64,000 nt of DNA from Pseudomonas laurylsulfatiphila (GTDB lineage: Bacteria > Pseudomonadota > Gammaproteobacteria > Pseudomonadales > Pseudomonadaceae): the NCBI RefSeq assembly GCF_002934665.1, contig NZ_NIRS01000002.1, forward strand, positions 620,001-684,000, read 5' to 3'. The notes under the pieces were generated by a model. That model was given only the letters and a program-made list of their open reading frames with translations. It was not told the origin of the DNA and made no database searches. Of the stretch, positions 1 to 9,885 are shown one piece after another; position 1 is the first letter of the stretch; each line of letters starts with the position of its first letter. A program made the translations under genes and the position numbers.

Positions 1-407
1 TGAACCTGCCGATCATCTTCGTCAGCGGGCATGCGGATGTGCCGATCGTGGTGCGCGCGTTCAAGGCCGGTGCCCATGACTTTATCGAGAAGCCCTACAA
101 CGAACAGCTGTTGCTGGACAGCGTGCAACAGGCGCTCAGCAACTGTGCCGCCAACCGTTCGGGCAACCAGGGCCACGAAGCCTTGCAGGCGCGCTTGCTG
201 ACCTTGACCCCGCGGGAGCGCGATATCCTGTTACCGCTGGTGCAGGGTTACACCACCCGCGAAATCGCGGAGCAACTGGGTGTGAGTGCAAAAACCATCG
301 ATCTGTACCGCGCGCGCGTCATGAAACGCATGCAGGCCAACACGTTGCCGGACCTGGTGGGCATGGCCATCGCGGCACAGATGGTCGATCCGCTGAAGTT
401 GCGTTGA
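1..407 (+). CDS. FixJ/NarL-type response regulator, C-terminal part
   Basis: The gene enters from the left edge; the reading frame is open from base 3 and stops at 407. The first ~45 residues are the end of a receiver domain: IIFVSGHADVP contains the conserved Ser/Thr switch region and FIEKPY the conserved Lys-Pro. A LuxR-type helix-turn-helix follows (LTPRERDILLPLVQGYTTREIA, then VSAKTIDLYRARVMKRM). The domain order and the EKPY motif are typical of the FixJ/TodT/StyR class, phosphorylated by a sensor kinase that should lie upstream of the window. Target genes cannot be told from this piece. The phosphoacceptor Asp lies outside the window. Confidence 0.93.
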   Translation, partial: NLPIIFVSGHADVPIVVRAFKAGAHDFIEKPYNEQLLLDSVQQALSNCAANRSGNQGHEALQARLLTLTPRERDILLPLVQGYTTREIAEQLGVSAKTIDLYRARVMKRMQANTLPDLVGMAIAAQMVDPLKLR

Positions 408-432
408 CCGGTTGAATCCACAATCAAAAGCA
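406..432 (+). repeat. Half-unit of dispersed repeat
   Basis: A 27-base stretch starting gaccggttgaatccaca matches 49300-49326 at 25 of 27 positions. Its first part also recurs inverted and exactly at 18822-18841. It appears to be one arm of the Pseudomonas REP-like repeat family seen elsewhere in the window. Confidence 0.6.
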
Positions 433-702
433 GTCGTTTGGCAGTTGACTCAAGGATGCTTGCCCATCAAAAGCCCACGGGCTTCGGGGCCTCGCTCGGT
501 TGCAGTCATCACTTTTTCTCCAGACAAAAAAAAGGTTCTTCACGCAATCCCGGGAAACTGTAGGAGCAAAAAAGCCCTGGAAAACATACCCAGGTTCTTG
601 CAGGCCGTAGGAGGCTTAGCGCAAGAGTTCTGAGCGACTGAGTGCGGTCGGACAGCGACTGTACACCGTGATTGACCCAACCCCCGCGTTTGACATGGCC
701 TA

Positions 703-718
703 TGTTCGCTAGCGAACA
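703..718. promoter_or_regulatory. Perfect 16-nt palindrome upstream of the glucan synthase
   Basis: TGTTCGCTAGCGAACA is a perfect palindrome 140 bases before the glucan synthase start. A TTGACA hexamer at 690-695 lies just before it, so the palindrome would overlap the core promoter. This resembles a TetR-type operator; no cognate regulator gene is adjacent. The rest of the 408-857 gap shows no convincing gene. Confidence 0.45.
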
Positions 719-857
719 GACTACGCCGCGATGAATCATCCACACTCGTCGGTGGAATGCAGCGCCCGGCGGCGCAATGCCCCGCACACCTGGCCTGGCG
801 TAGAACCGCCATCATTCCACAAGCGACCTGCCCTGCGCGGGTCGTACGAAGGAATTC

Positions 858-3800
858 ATGCAAAATATCCTGACTCGCACAATGTCCAGCCTTTGGCGCT
901 CACCGGCCATCTGGCTCAGGTGGAGTGCAGCACGGCACAAGTTCGAGTACGAGCCCATCCTGCGTGCCGACCTGTTCAATGCGCAGCAGATGGCAGACCA
1001 CGGCATCGTGCTGGCACGCCAGCATGTGCTTGGGCGCCTTTCAAAAAAGGATGCCTTGCTGGGCCGACTGACTGACAACCAACTGCTTCTGGAGCGTAGC
1101 TGCGCAGCGCTCAAGTCCGTACAACTGTCCAGCCGACGCCCGACCCCGGCGGCGGAATGGCTGCTGGACAACTTCTACCTGATCGAAGAGAACATCCGTA
1201 CCGCCAGGACCCACCTGCCCGACGGCTATAGCCGCGAGCTGCCACGCCTGGCCGAAGGCCCTTCGGCAGGCCTGCCGCGGGTCTACGACATCGCCCTGGA
1301 AACCATCGCGCACGGCGATGGCCGGGTCGATGCGCCCAGCCTGAACTGTTTCATCGCCTCTTATCAGACCATCACGCCGCTGACCCTGGGCGAACTATGG
1401 GCAATCCCGATCATGCTGCGCCTGGCGCTGATCGAGAACTTGCGGCGCGTGGCATCCCGCGTCATGGCCAACCGGGATGACCGCAACCTTGCCGATGACT
1501 GGGCCGATCGATTGATCGAAATGGCCGAGCGCGACGCCAAGAGCGTGGTATTGACCGTTGCCGACATGGCGCGATCGGCACCGCCGATGACGCCACCCTT
1601 CGTAGCAGAACTGGCGCGCCGTCTGCACGGACAAAGCGCCGCGCTGATATTGCCCATGGCGTGGATAGAACAAACGCTCGGTGAGTCCGGCCTGACGGTC
1701 GAACGCCTGGTGCAGATGGATGCCCAGCAGCAATCCGGTGACCAGGTGTCCATCAGCAACAGCATCGCCAGCTTGCGGTTACTGGCAGCGACCGACTGGC
1801 GCGAGTTCGTCGAGTTGCTCAGCCATGTCGAGCAGGTATTGTGCACGGACCCGGCAGGCATCTACGCGAACATGGACTTTGCCACCCGTGATCGTTACCG
1901 CCATGTGGTCGAACGCCTTGCCCGGCATTGCGTGCATTCCGAAACCAGGGTGGCACAAGCCACCCTCGAACTGGCCGCGAGCACACAGCCCACGGCCGGT
2001 GTCACCGGGCACGTGGGCTATTACCTGGTGGCTGACGGGCTGCTCAGCCTGGAGCAGGCACTGCATGCCAGCGTGCCGCTGCACGATCGATGGAAACGAC
2101 TGCTGCAGAGCGCCCCGCTGAAGTTCTACCTGTGCCCTTCCCTGCTGCTGACACTGCTGCTGGCCTGGCCATTTCTCGGCAGTGCCTATCACAGCGGCAC
2201 GCCACTGTGGTGCCTGGCCCTGCTCGCCGTGCCCGCGTTATTGATGACCAGCCGCCTGGCGATCGGGCTGGTCAACTGGCTGGTGACGCTCACGGTAGTC
2301 CCGTCGCTGCTGCCGCGCCTGGATTACAGCAAGGGCATACCGGCCGAGGCACGAACGCTGGTGGCGGTGCCGACGATGTTTGCCAACGCCGGCGACATCG
2401 AGGCGCTGGCGGAAGGCCTGGAAGTGCGATTCCTGGCCAATCGCGATGCCAACCTGCATTTTGCGCTGCTCAGTGACTTCATGGACGCCCCTGCCGAGGT
2501 GATGCCCGAGGATGCCGAATTGCTCGCCCTGGCGCGCCAACTGATCGAGGCGCTCAACCACAAATATGCCGATGGCCAGGTCGACCGGTTTTTCCTGCTG
2601 CACAGGCCCCGGCACTGGAACGCGACCGAGCGGGTATGGATGGGACATGAACGCAAGCGCGGCAAACTCGCCGAGCTCAACGCGTTGCTGCGAGGTAAAG
2701 GACAGCAGCGCTTTGCATTGATCGTCGGTGATGTCGCGCCACTGGAATCGGTGCGCTTCGTCATCACCCTGGATACCGATACCTTGCTGCCCCGGGATGT
2801 CGCGCGTCAGTGCATCGGTGCGATGATGCACCCCCTGAACCATCCGGTATTCGATGAGCAGAGTGGCAAGATCGTCAGCGGCTACGCCATCCTCCAGCCA
2901 CGCGTGGGGATCAGCCTGCCCAGCACGGCACGCTCGACCTACGCCCGCCTGTTTGGCAGCGATGCGGGTGTCGATCCCTATACCCGTGCCGTCTCCGATG
3001 TTTATCAAGACCTGTTCCAGAACGGTTCCTTCATCGGTAAGGGCATCTATGCCGTCGACGCCTTCGAACAGGCACTCGAGGGCTGTCTGCCCGACAACCG
3101 CATCCTCAGCCATGACCTGATCGAAGGCTGCTATGCCCGCTGCGGGCTGCTCAGCGATGTACAGCTGTATGAGGAATACCCGTCTCGCTACAGCGCCGAT
3201 GCCAAGCGCCGACACCGCTGGATTCGCGGAGACTGGCAAGTGCTGTACTGGGCCTCGCCGTGGGCACCGAAACCTCAGGGAGGATTTGCGCCCAACCTTC
3301 TGAGCAACCTTGCCCGCTGGAAGATTTTTGACAATCTGCGCCGCAGCCTGGAGCCAGGCGCCTTCCTGGCCATGCTTGCATGGGGCTGGCTGGGTTCGAG
3401 CGAGGCCGTCTCCTGGACATTGGCGGTGGTCATCCTGGTATTTCTCCAACCCTTGCTGCAGTCGGTATTGGCACTGGTACAGAAAGCCGCCGATATTCCA
3501 CTGGGGCAACACCTGAGTGCGGCATTACGGACCTCCGGCCAGCATTTCATGCGCGCGCTGTTGTCGATTGTCTGGTTACCCTCCGATGCGTTGTTGAGCC
3601 TGGATGCGATTGGCCGCTCACTGTGGCGCATGCTGATCAGCAAGCGCCGCCTGCTGCAATGGCAACCGTCTCGTGAGGTGGAGCGTTCCAGTGGCAACGC
3701 GCTGTCCGGCATGTATAAAAGCATGTGGATTGCCCCTGCGCTGGCGCTGACTCTATTCGCGGCCCTGCTCCCCTCTCCTTACGTACTCGCACTGGCCGCA

Positions 3801-6800
3801 CCCTTGTTGCTGGTGTGGCTGGTGAGCCCGGCGATTGCCTGGTGGATCAGCCTGCCGACAACCCCGGCGGGGTTTGACCCGACAGTGCAAGACCTGCGCT
3901 TCCTGCGCATGCTGTCACGCCGGACCTGGGCGTTCTTCGATCGGTACGTGGGGCCCGAGGACAACTGGTTGCCGCCGGACAACGTCCAGGAGATACCCAA
4001 GCCAACCATTGCCCATCGCACCTCACCGACCAACATGGGCATGGCCTTGCTCTCGCACCTGGCGGCCCACGATTTCGGTTATCTGAGTAGCGGGCGCCTG
4101 CTTGAACGCGTCACGGCCACGCTTGAGTGCATGGCCGGCCTTGAGCGTCACCATGGGCACTTCTACAACTGGTACGACACCCAGTCACTCCTGCCGCTGG
4201 CGCCTCGGTATGTGTCCACCGTGGACAGCGGCAACCTGGCGGGCCTGCTGCTCACCCTGCGACCGGGGCTGCTGGGGTTGGTCGACACGCCCCTTTTCGA
4301 TCAACGCCCCCTCAGCGGTCTGGGCGACACCCTCGATGTGCTGCAGCAGGCATTACAGGAAGGGCACCTCGATGACCGCGCCGTGCTTGAACTGCGCGCG
4401 AAGGTGGCGTCGGCGATTGTCCAGGACACCCCGGACAACCTCCTGCAAGTACTCGATCTGGCGGATGCCTTGGCAATCGACACGGCGGCCACCGCTGCTG
4501 AAGAAGCACACTATTGGTTGCAGGCATTGCAGGCGCAGTGTGCGGATCTGCGGGCAGAACGACTGCGTTTCGAGCTGCCGTTGGCACCCGCCCAGGCACC
4601 GACACCGACACCGACACCCGCACTCAGTCTGCGGCAAATGGCCGAGCTGGACTGCACGCTGTGGCTGCCCGCCGATCAGGCGCAAGTGCAGGCGGTACAA
4701 TGCCTGGCTCGCGCACGAATCAGCCAACTTGAGCGCCTGGCCGAGTTGTCCGTGTCACTGGCGAGCATGGACTTCACCTTCCTCTACGATGCTCAACGCG
4801 ACCTGTTCTCGATCGGCTACAACGCCGACGAGCGCAGGCTGGACAACGGTTATTACGACCTGCTCGCGTCAGAGGTTCGCCTGACCAATTTCGTGGTCAT
4901 CGCCCAGGGCCAGCTGCCGCAACAGGCCTGGTTCACCCTCGGGCGCTTGCTCAGCAACAATCGGGGGGTACCGGTACTGCTTTCCTGGTCCGGATCGATG
5001 TTCGAGTACCTGATGCCAAACCTGGTCATGCCCAGCTATGAAGGTACGCTGCTGGAGCAGACATGCCGTGCGGCCGTGGCCTTGCAGATCGAGCATGGCA
5101 ACCTGTTGGGCATCCCCTGGGGCGTGTCCGAGTCGGGTTACAACACCCTGGATGCCCACTTCAATTATCAGTATCGGGCGTTCGGTGTTCCAGGCCTTGG
5201 TCTCAAGCGCGGGTTGGCCGAAGATACCGTGATTGCGCCGTACGCCAGCGCCCTGGCGCTGATGGTCGAGCCGCAAGCCGCCTGCCGCAACCTGCAACGC
5301 CTGGCGGCCCAAGGGTCGGCCGGTCGCTATGGCCTGTACGAAGCAGTCGACTACACCGAGGCACGCCTGCCACGCGGCCAGCGCTATGCGATCGTGCGCT
5401 CGTTCATGGCGCACCATCAGGGCATGAGCCTGCTGGCCTTGACCAGCCTGCTGCTGGACCGGCCCATGCAGCGACGCTTCGAGTCGATCCCGGCCTTCCA
5501 GGCGACCATCCTGTTGCTGCAGGAGCGCGTCCCGAAAACCGCCGCACCTTACCTGCATGCAACCCTGGCACCTGCCACAGATGAAAGCGGACGCGCGCAG
5601 GAAACCAGGCTGCGAGTGTTCGCCGATCCCGGGCGCAAGCGCCCCGCCGTCCAGCTACTGTCCAACGGCCGTTACCACGTCATGCTCAGCAGTGCCGGCG
5701 GCGGTTACAGCCGCTGCAACGACATCGCCGTGACCCGCTGGCATGAAGACGCGACCTGCGACAACTGGGGCATGTTCTGCTACCTGCGCGATGTCAGCAG
5801 CGGCGTATTCTGGTCCTCGGCCCATCAGCCGACCCGGCACCGGCCAGAAAGCCATGAAGCGATTTTCAGCGATGCCCGGGCCGAGTTTCGGGTTCGCGAG
5901 CTCGACTTCGATACCCACACCGAGATCGTCGTGTCCCCCGAAGACGATATCGAACTGCGCAGGCTGCACATCACCAACCGCGGTCGCGTGCGCCGTAGCG
6001 TGGAGATCACCACCTACGCCGAGGTGGTCCTGGCGCCGGCAATCAGTGATGCCATGCACCCGGCCTTCAGCAACCTGTTCGTGCAGACCGAATTGTTGCC
6101 GGCGCTGCAGGCCATCGTCTGCACCCGCAGGCGCCGCTCCAGTGAGGAAGCCGTCCCCTGGATGTGCCACCTGCTGGCCGCCCATGGCGTGGACATCGAC
6201 GCCATTTCCTACGAGACCGATCGAGCGCGATTCATCGGCCGCGGACGCAACGTTTCAGCACCGGCGGCGCTCGATGGCAATGTCGAGCAGTTGTCCGGCA
6301 CCGCAGGCTCGGTGCTGGACCCGATCGTGGCCATCCGCTGCCGTATCACCCTGGAACCCGGACAAACGGCGACCATTGACCTGGTGACCGGCATCGCGGA
6401 CAGCCGTGAGGACTGTCTGTACCTGATCAATAAATACCGCGACCGGCACCTCGCCGACCGCGTCTTCGACCTGGCATGGACCCACAGCCAGGTGTTGCTA
6501 CGCCAACTCAATGTCTCGCTGGAAGATGGGCGCCTGTTCGAACAGATGGCCTCTTCGATCCTCTACGCCAATGCCTCGTTGCGCGCGGAAAACAGCGTCC
6601 TGATGGCCAACCGACGCAATCAATCGAGCCTCTGGGGCCAGGCGATCTCCGGCGACCTGCCCATCGTTCTGCTGCAGATCGCAACCGTCGACAACATCGA
6701 ACTCGTGCACCAGATGGTCAAGGCCCATGCCTACTGGCGGCAAAAGGGGCTGATGGTGGACCTGGTCATCTGGAACGAAGACCAGGCCGGCTATCGCCAG

Positions 6801-9530
6801 CAACTCCAGGACTTGATCATGGGGGTGGTGACGTCCGGCAGCGAAGCTTCGCTGATCGACCGTCCCGGGGGCATTTTCGTGCGTCCCGCCCAGCAGTTGT
6901 CGAACGAGGACCGTACGCTGATCCTGTCGGTGGCGCGCCTGGTGCTGAGCGAAGGCAACGGCAGCATTGCCGAACAGGTACATCGGCGTCACGCAAGCCC
7001 GGCCTACTCGGCATTCGTGCCCACGCTCAAGCGCCAGGCAAAGGCAACGGCGGCCGCTGCCCTCCCCGCCATCGAAGGTTTGCTCCTGGGCAACGCCTAT
7101 GGCGGCTTCGGTGCCGATGGCAGCGAGTATGTCATGACCTTGCAGCCGGGAAGGCCGACGCCGGCGCCATGGGCCAACGTGTTGGCCAACCCGCACTTCG
7201 GTACGGTAATTTCTGAAAGTGGGGGCGCTTACACCTGGATGGAAAACGCTCACGAATTTCGCCTGAGCCCTTGGCATAACGACCCGCTCACCGACGCCAG
7301 CGGCGAGGCGATCTATGTGCGCGATGAAGAGACCGGGCATTTCTGGTCGGTGACGCCACAGCCTTGTCCCGGTACTGGCGCGTACCGCACCCGGCACGGC
7401 TTCGGCTACAGCGTCTTCGAGCACGATGAAGACGGTATCCACACCGAGTTGTGGGTGTACGTGGCGCTGGATGCTTCGATCAAGTTCTCGCACTTGCAGA
7501 TTCGCAACCGTTCAGGCCGCGCCCGGCGCCTGTCGACGACCTGCTATGTCGAGTGGGTGCTGGGCGACTTGCGCAGCAAATCGGCGATGCATGTGGTGAC
7601 GGAAGCCGACCCCAGCAGCGGCGCATTCTTCGCCAGGAACGCCTATTCGATCGAGTTTTGCGAACGGGTGGCGTTCCTCGATACCGACTCGACCGCCACC
7701 AGCATCAGCGGCGATCGCACCGAGTTCATCGGCCGCAATGGCAGCCTCAAGGCACCTGCCGGTCTACAGCAGGCACGCCTGTCGGGCCGAACCGGCGGCG
7801 GCATGGATCCCTGTGCGGCGATTCAGGTGGCCCTCGACCTCGACAACGGTGACGACCAGGACGTGGTCTTCCGCCTCGGTGCCGCCAGGGATACGACCTC
7901 GGCCCTGCGCCTGGTTCAACAGTACCGTGGCCTGGGGGCGGCCACCGCAGAACTCGAGGCGGTACGCGAGCAGTGGCGTTCGCAGCTGGGCGTGATTCAG
8001 GTCCAGACCCCCGACCCGAGCATCGATGTCATGGTCAATGGCTGGCTGATGTACCAGGTGATCGCCTGTCGCTTCCAGGCCCGCAGTGGTTATTATCAGT
8101 CCGGTGGGGCCATCGGCTTTCGCGATCAACTGCAAGACAGCATGGCGATGATCCATGCCGATCCCGCCAGCGTACGTGGCCATTTGTTGCTGTGCGCAGC
8201 CCATCAATATGCCGAAGGCGACGTGCAACATTGGTGGCACCCGCCGCTCGATCGGGGTGTGCGCAGTGGCTGCTCGGACGATTACCTGTGGCTGGCGCTA
8301 GCGACCAGCCACTATGTCAGCGTCACCGGCGACCTCAGCGTGCTGGCCGAACCCGCGGGTTACCTTGAAGGCCGACCGCTCAATGTCGGGGAAGAGTCCT
8401 ATTACGACCTGCCGGGCAAGTCGCACCTCGAAGAAAGCCTTTATCAGCATTGTGTACGCGCCATCGAACACGGCCTGCAGCGCGGCAGCCACGGCCTGCC
8501 CTTGATGGGCACGGGCGACTGGAACGACGGAATGAACCGGGTCGGCCATCTGGGCCAAGGGGAAAGCGTGTGGCTGGGCTTCTTCAGCTTTGACGTGTTG
8601 CAGCAGTTTGCCATCACTGCCCAATTGCATGGCGACCCTATCTTCGCACAGCGTTGTACCCGGCAGGCCGCCTTGCTGCAGGCCAGTCTGGAGGAGCATG
8701 CCTGGGACGGTTCATGGTACCGGCGCGCCTGGTTCGACGACGGCCAGGTCCTGGGCTCGGCCCACAATGACGAATGCCGCATCGACTCGATCTCGCAAAG
8801 CTGGTCGGTACTGTCGGGGGCCGCCTCGCCAACGCGGCGCCGCACAGCCATGGCGTCACTCGAGAAGCATCTGGTACGGCCCGACACAGGCGCGGTCCTG
8901 CTGCTCGATCCGCCCTTCGACACAGGCTCGCTCGAGCCCGGCTATATCAAGGGCTATGTGCCGGGCGTACGGGAAAATGGCGGCCAGTACACCCATGCCG
9001 CCGTCTGGGCCGGCATGGCGTTTGCCGAGCTTGGCGACAATGTCAGGGCCTGGCGGTTGCTCAACATGATCAACCCCGCCGGCCATGAAGTCGCCAAGCG
9101 GCTCGAAACCTACAAGGTCGAGCCCTATGTCATGGCTGCCGACGTCTACGGCACACCGCCCCATGCGGGCCGTGGGGGCTGGACCTGGTACACCGGGTCG
9201 GCTGGCTGGACGTACCGGTTCATCGTCGAGTCATTGCTCGGCGTGCGGCGGGTCGGGACTGCATTGCATATCGTACCGCTGCTGGCGCAGGGCTGGCTTG
9301 GCTACACGCTGCGCTACCGCTATGGGGCGACGCATTACCAGATCCATGTACGCCCCGGCACGAGTACCACGGCTTCGATCACGCTGGACGGCGAGCTGCT
9401 GGGCAATGACGCGCTGGAATTGCTCGATGACGGCACAGAACATCAGGTCGTGGTGACATGCCCGGTAAAAGCGCACCAACCCGAAACCCCTGGGTGGGAC
9501 AGAACCGTCGAAGCCGATCTTGAGCGCTGA
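858..9530 (+). CDS. Cyclic beta-1,2-glucan synthase (GT84 + GH94), NdvB/ChvB type
   Basis: A 2890-aa inner-membrane enzyme that should polymerise UDP-glucose into beta-1,2-glucan and cyclise it; family members act in osmoadaptation, host interaction and biofilm matrix. Hydrophobic segments lie near residues 425-480 and again near 835-990. Between them is the glycosyltransferase region with the metal-binding TLDTDTLLPRD (about residue 638) and RRHRWIRGDW (about 784). A glycoamylase-like region follows (AFFDRYVGPEDNWLPPDN, about 1020). The C-terminus is a GH94 phosphorylase-like domain with the conserved TGDWNDGMNRVG (about 2552), whose Asp is the catalytic acid in the family. Length matches the ~2,800-2,900 aa of ChvB/NdvB. 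The ATG at 858 is preceded by GAAGGAATTC. It stands alone, with a long 450-base leader. The name ndvB is avoided because Pseudomonas also uses it for a different, shorter glucosyltransferase. Confidence 0.95.
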   Translation: MQNILTRTMSSLWRSPAIWLRWSAARHKFEYEPILRADLFNAQQMADHGIVLARQHVLGRLSKKDALLGRLTDNQLLLERSCAALKSVQLSSRRPTPAAEWLLDNFYLIEENIRTARTHLPDGYSRELPRLAEGPSAGLPRVYDIALETIAHGDGRVDAPSLNCFIASYQTITPLTLGELWAIPIMLRLALIENLRRVASRVMANRDDRNLADDWADRLIEMAERDAKSVVLTVADMARSAPPMTPPFVAELARRLHGQSAALILPMAWIEQTLGESGLTVERLVQMDAQQQSGDQVSISNSIASLRLLAATDWREFVELLSHVEQVLCTDPAGIYANMDFATRDRYRHVVERLARHCVHSETRVAQATLELAASTQPTAGVTGHVGYYLVADGLLSLEQALHASVPLHDRWKRLLQSAPLKFYLCPSLLLTLLLAWPFLGSAYHSGTPLWCLALLAVPALLMTSRLAIGLVNWLVTLTVVPSLLPRLDYSKGIPAEARTLVAVPTMFANAGDIEALAEGLEVRFLANRDANLHFALLSDFMDAPAEVMPEDAELLALARQLIEALNHKYADGQVDRFFLLHRPRHWNATERVWMGHERKRGKLAELNALLRGKGQQRFALIVGDVAPLESVRFVITLDTDTLLPRDVARQCIGAMMHPLNHPVFDEQSGKIVSGYAILQPRVGISLPSTARSTYARLFGSDAGVDPYTRAVSDVYQDLFQNGSFIGKGIYAVDAFEQALEGCLPDNRILSHDLIEGCYARCGLLSDVQLYEEYPSRYSADAKRRHRWIRGDWQVLYWASPWAPKPQGGFAPNLLSNLARWKIFDNLRRSLEPGAFLAMLAWGWLGSSEAVSWTLAVVILVFLQPLLQSVLALVQKAADIPLGQHLSAALRTSGQHFMRALLSIVWLPSDALLSLDAIGRSLWRMLISKRRLLQWQPSREVERSSGNALSGMYKSMWIAPALALTLFAALLPSPYVLALAAPLLLVWLVSPAIAWWISLPTTPAGFDPTVQDLRFLRMLSRRTWAFFDRYVGPEDNWLPPDNVQEIPKPTIAHRTSPTNMGMALLSHLAAHDFGYLSSGRLLERVTATLECMAGLERHHGHFYNWYDTQSLLPLAPRYVSTVDSGNLAGLLLTLRPGLLGLVDTPLFDQRPLSGLGDTLDVLQQALQEGHLDDRAVLELRAKVASAIVQDTPDNLLQVLDLADALAIDTAATAAEEAHYWLQALQAQCADLRAERLRFELPLAPAQAPTPTPTPALSLRQMAELDCTLWLPADQAQVQAVQCLARARISQLERLAELSVSLASMDFTFLYDAQRDLFSIGYNADERRLDNGYYDLLASEVRLTNFVVIAQGQLPQQAWFTLGRLLSNNRGVPVLLSWSGSMFEYLMPNLVMPSYEGTLLEQTCRAAVALQIEHGNLLGIPWGVSESGYNTLDAHFNYQYRAFGVPGLGLKRGLAEDTVIAPYASALALMVEPQAACRNLQRLAAQGSAGRYGLYEAVDYTEARLPRGQRYAIVRSFMAHHQGMSLLALTSLLLDRPMQRRFESIPAFQATILLLQERVPKTAAPYLHATLAPATDESGRAQETRLRVFADPGRKRPAVQLLSNGRYHVMLSSAGGGYSRCNDIAVTRWHEDATCDNWGMFCYLRDVSSGVFWSSAHQPTRHRPESHEAIFSDARAEFRVRELDFDTHTEIVVSPEDDIELRRLHITNRGRVRRSVEITTYAEVVLAPAISDAMHPAFSNLFVQTELLPALQAIVCTRRRRSSEEAVPWMCHLLAAHGVDIDAISYETDRARFIGRGRNVSAPAALDGNVEQLSGTAGSVLDPIVAIRCRITLEPGQTATIDLVTGIADSREDCLYLINKYRDRHLADRVFDLAWTHSQVLLRQLNVSLEDGRLFEQMASSILYANASLRAENSVLMANRRNQSSLWGQAISGDLPIVLLQIATVDNIELVHQMVKAHAYWRQKGLMVDLVIWNEDQAGYRQQLQDLIMGVVTSGSEASLIDRPGGIFVRPAQQLSNEDRTLILSVARLVLSEGNGSIAEQVHRRHASPAYSAFVPTLKRQAKATAAAALPAIEGLLLGNAYGGFGADGSEYVMTLQPGRPTPAPWANVLANPHFGTVISESGGAYTWMENAHEFRLSPWHNDPLTDASGEAIYVRDEETGHFWSVTPQPCPGTGAYRTRHGFGYSVFEHDEDGIHTELWVYVALDASIKFSHLQIRNRSGRARRLSTTCYVEWVLGDLRSKSAMHVVTEADPSSGAFFARNAYSIEFCERVAFLDTDSTATSISGDRTEFIGRNGSLKAPAGLQQARLSGRTGGGMDPCAAIQVALDLDNGDDQDVVFRLGAARDTTSALRLVQQYRGLGAATAELEAVREQWRSQLGVIQVQTPDPSIDVMVNGWLMYQVIACRFQARSGYYQSGGAIGFRDQLQDSMAMIHADPASVRGHLLLCAAHQYAEGDVQHWWHPPLDRGVRSGCSDDYLWLALATSHYVSVTGDLSVLAEPAGYLEGRPLNVGEESYYDLPGKSHLEESLYQHCVRAIEHGLQRGSHGLPLMGTGDWNDGMNRVGHLGQGESVWLGFFSFDVLQQFAITAQLHGDPIFAQRCTRQAALLQASLEEHAWDGSWYRRAWFDDGQVLGSAHNDECRIDSISQSWSVLSGAASPTRRRTAMASLEKHLVRPDTGAVLLLDPPFDTGSLEPGYIKGYVPGVRENGGQYTHAAVWAGMAFAELGDNVRAWRLLNMINPAGHEVAKRLETYKVEPYVMAADVYGTPPHAGRGGWTWYTGSAGWTYRFIVESLLGVRRVGTALHIVPLLAQGWLGYTLRYRYGATHYQIHVRPGTSTTASITLDGELLGNDALELLDDGTEHQVVVTCPVKAHQPETPGWDRTVEADLER

Positions 9531-9542
9531 GAGACAGCGCTC
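9522..9542 (+). terminator. Hairpin spanning the glucan synthase stop codon
   Basis: GAGCGCTG (9522-9529) and CAGCGCTC (9535-9542) form an 8-bp stem with a 5-base loop overlapping the TGA stop. No T-run follows, so it is at best a weak or Rho-assisted terminator between this gene and the convergent small gene. Confidence 0.35.
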
Positions 9543-9557
9543 CTGGCGGGCCTGGAT

Positions 9558-9737
9558 TCAGAGTGGATGACTCGGGCCCTGGTGGTGCGGCTGCACGGCC
9601 TCGCCCAGTTTGATGTGTACGGGCGGGTTGGCAGCCTGCCCGGGCTTGTCATGCCGGGGGATCGGCGTGCTCTGTGGCTGTTTCGCAGTGGGCTTGCCTG
9701 GCCCCTGGCGAAGATTCGGGTCAATGTGCTTGCTCAT
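9558..9737 (-). CDS. Small hydrophilic hypothetical protein (59 aa)
   Basis: The frame reads MSKHIDPNLRQGPGKPTAKQ and onward, a Pro/Gln/His-rich, probably disordered protein without membrane segments or cysteines. The start is chosen at the ATG at 9737 because a strong ribosome site (TTGGAGGTTGTC) precedes it by five bases; the longer upstream extension has no such site. It lies between the convergent end of the glucan synthase and the divergent Crp/Fnr regulator. I do not recognise a family. The good ribosome site and compact composition make it more likely real than chance. Confidence 0.55.
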   Translation of the reverse strand: MSKHIDPNLRQGPGKPTAKQPQSTPIPRHDKPGQAANPPVHIKLGEAVQPHHQGPSHPL

Positions 9738-9885
9738 GACAACCTCCAACGTTCGGCGCTGCAGATGCAGCGTCGCTCCCTTGAGCATGGCAGATGGCAG
9801 CAACTGCTTCGGTGCGCTGCCCCGCATAGCGCGCTTTGGAGTAACCTGTCCCCCTCAGGGAATTCTCCCTCGAAGGGTGGCTGAT

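Noticed and set aside
2238..3512. A 424-codon open frame on the minus strand inside the glucan synthase gene
   Set aside because: It lies wholly antisense to a confidently identified gene in GC-rich sequence, where long antisense frames are expected; no domain is recognisable.
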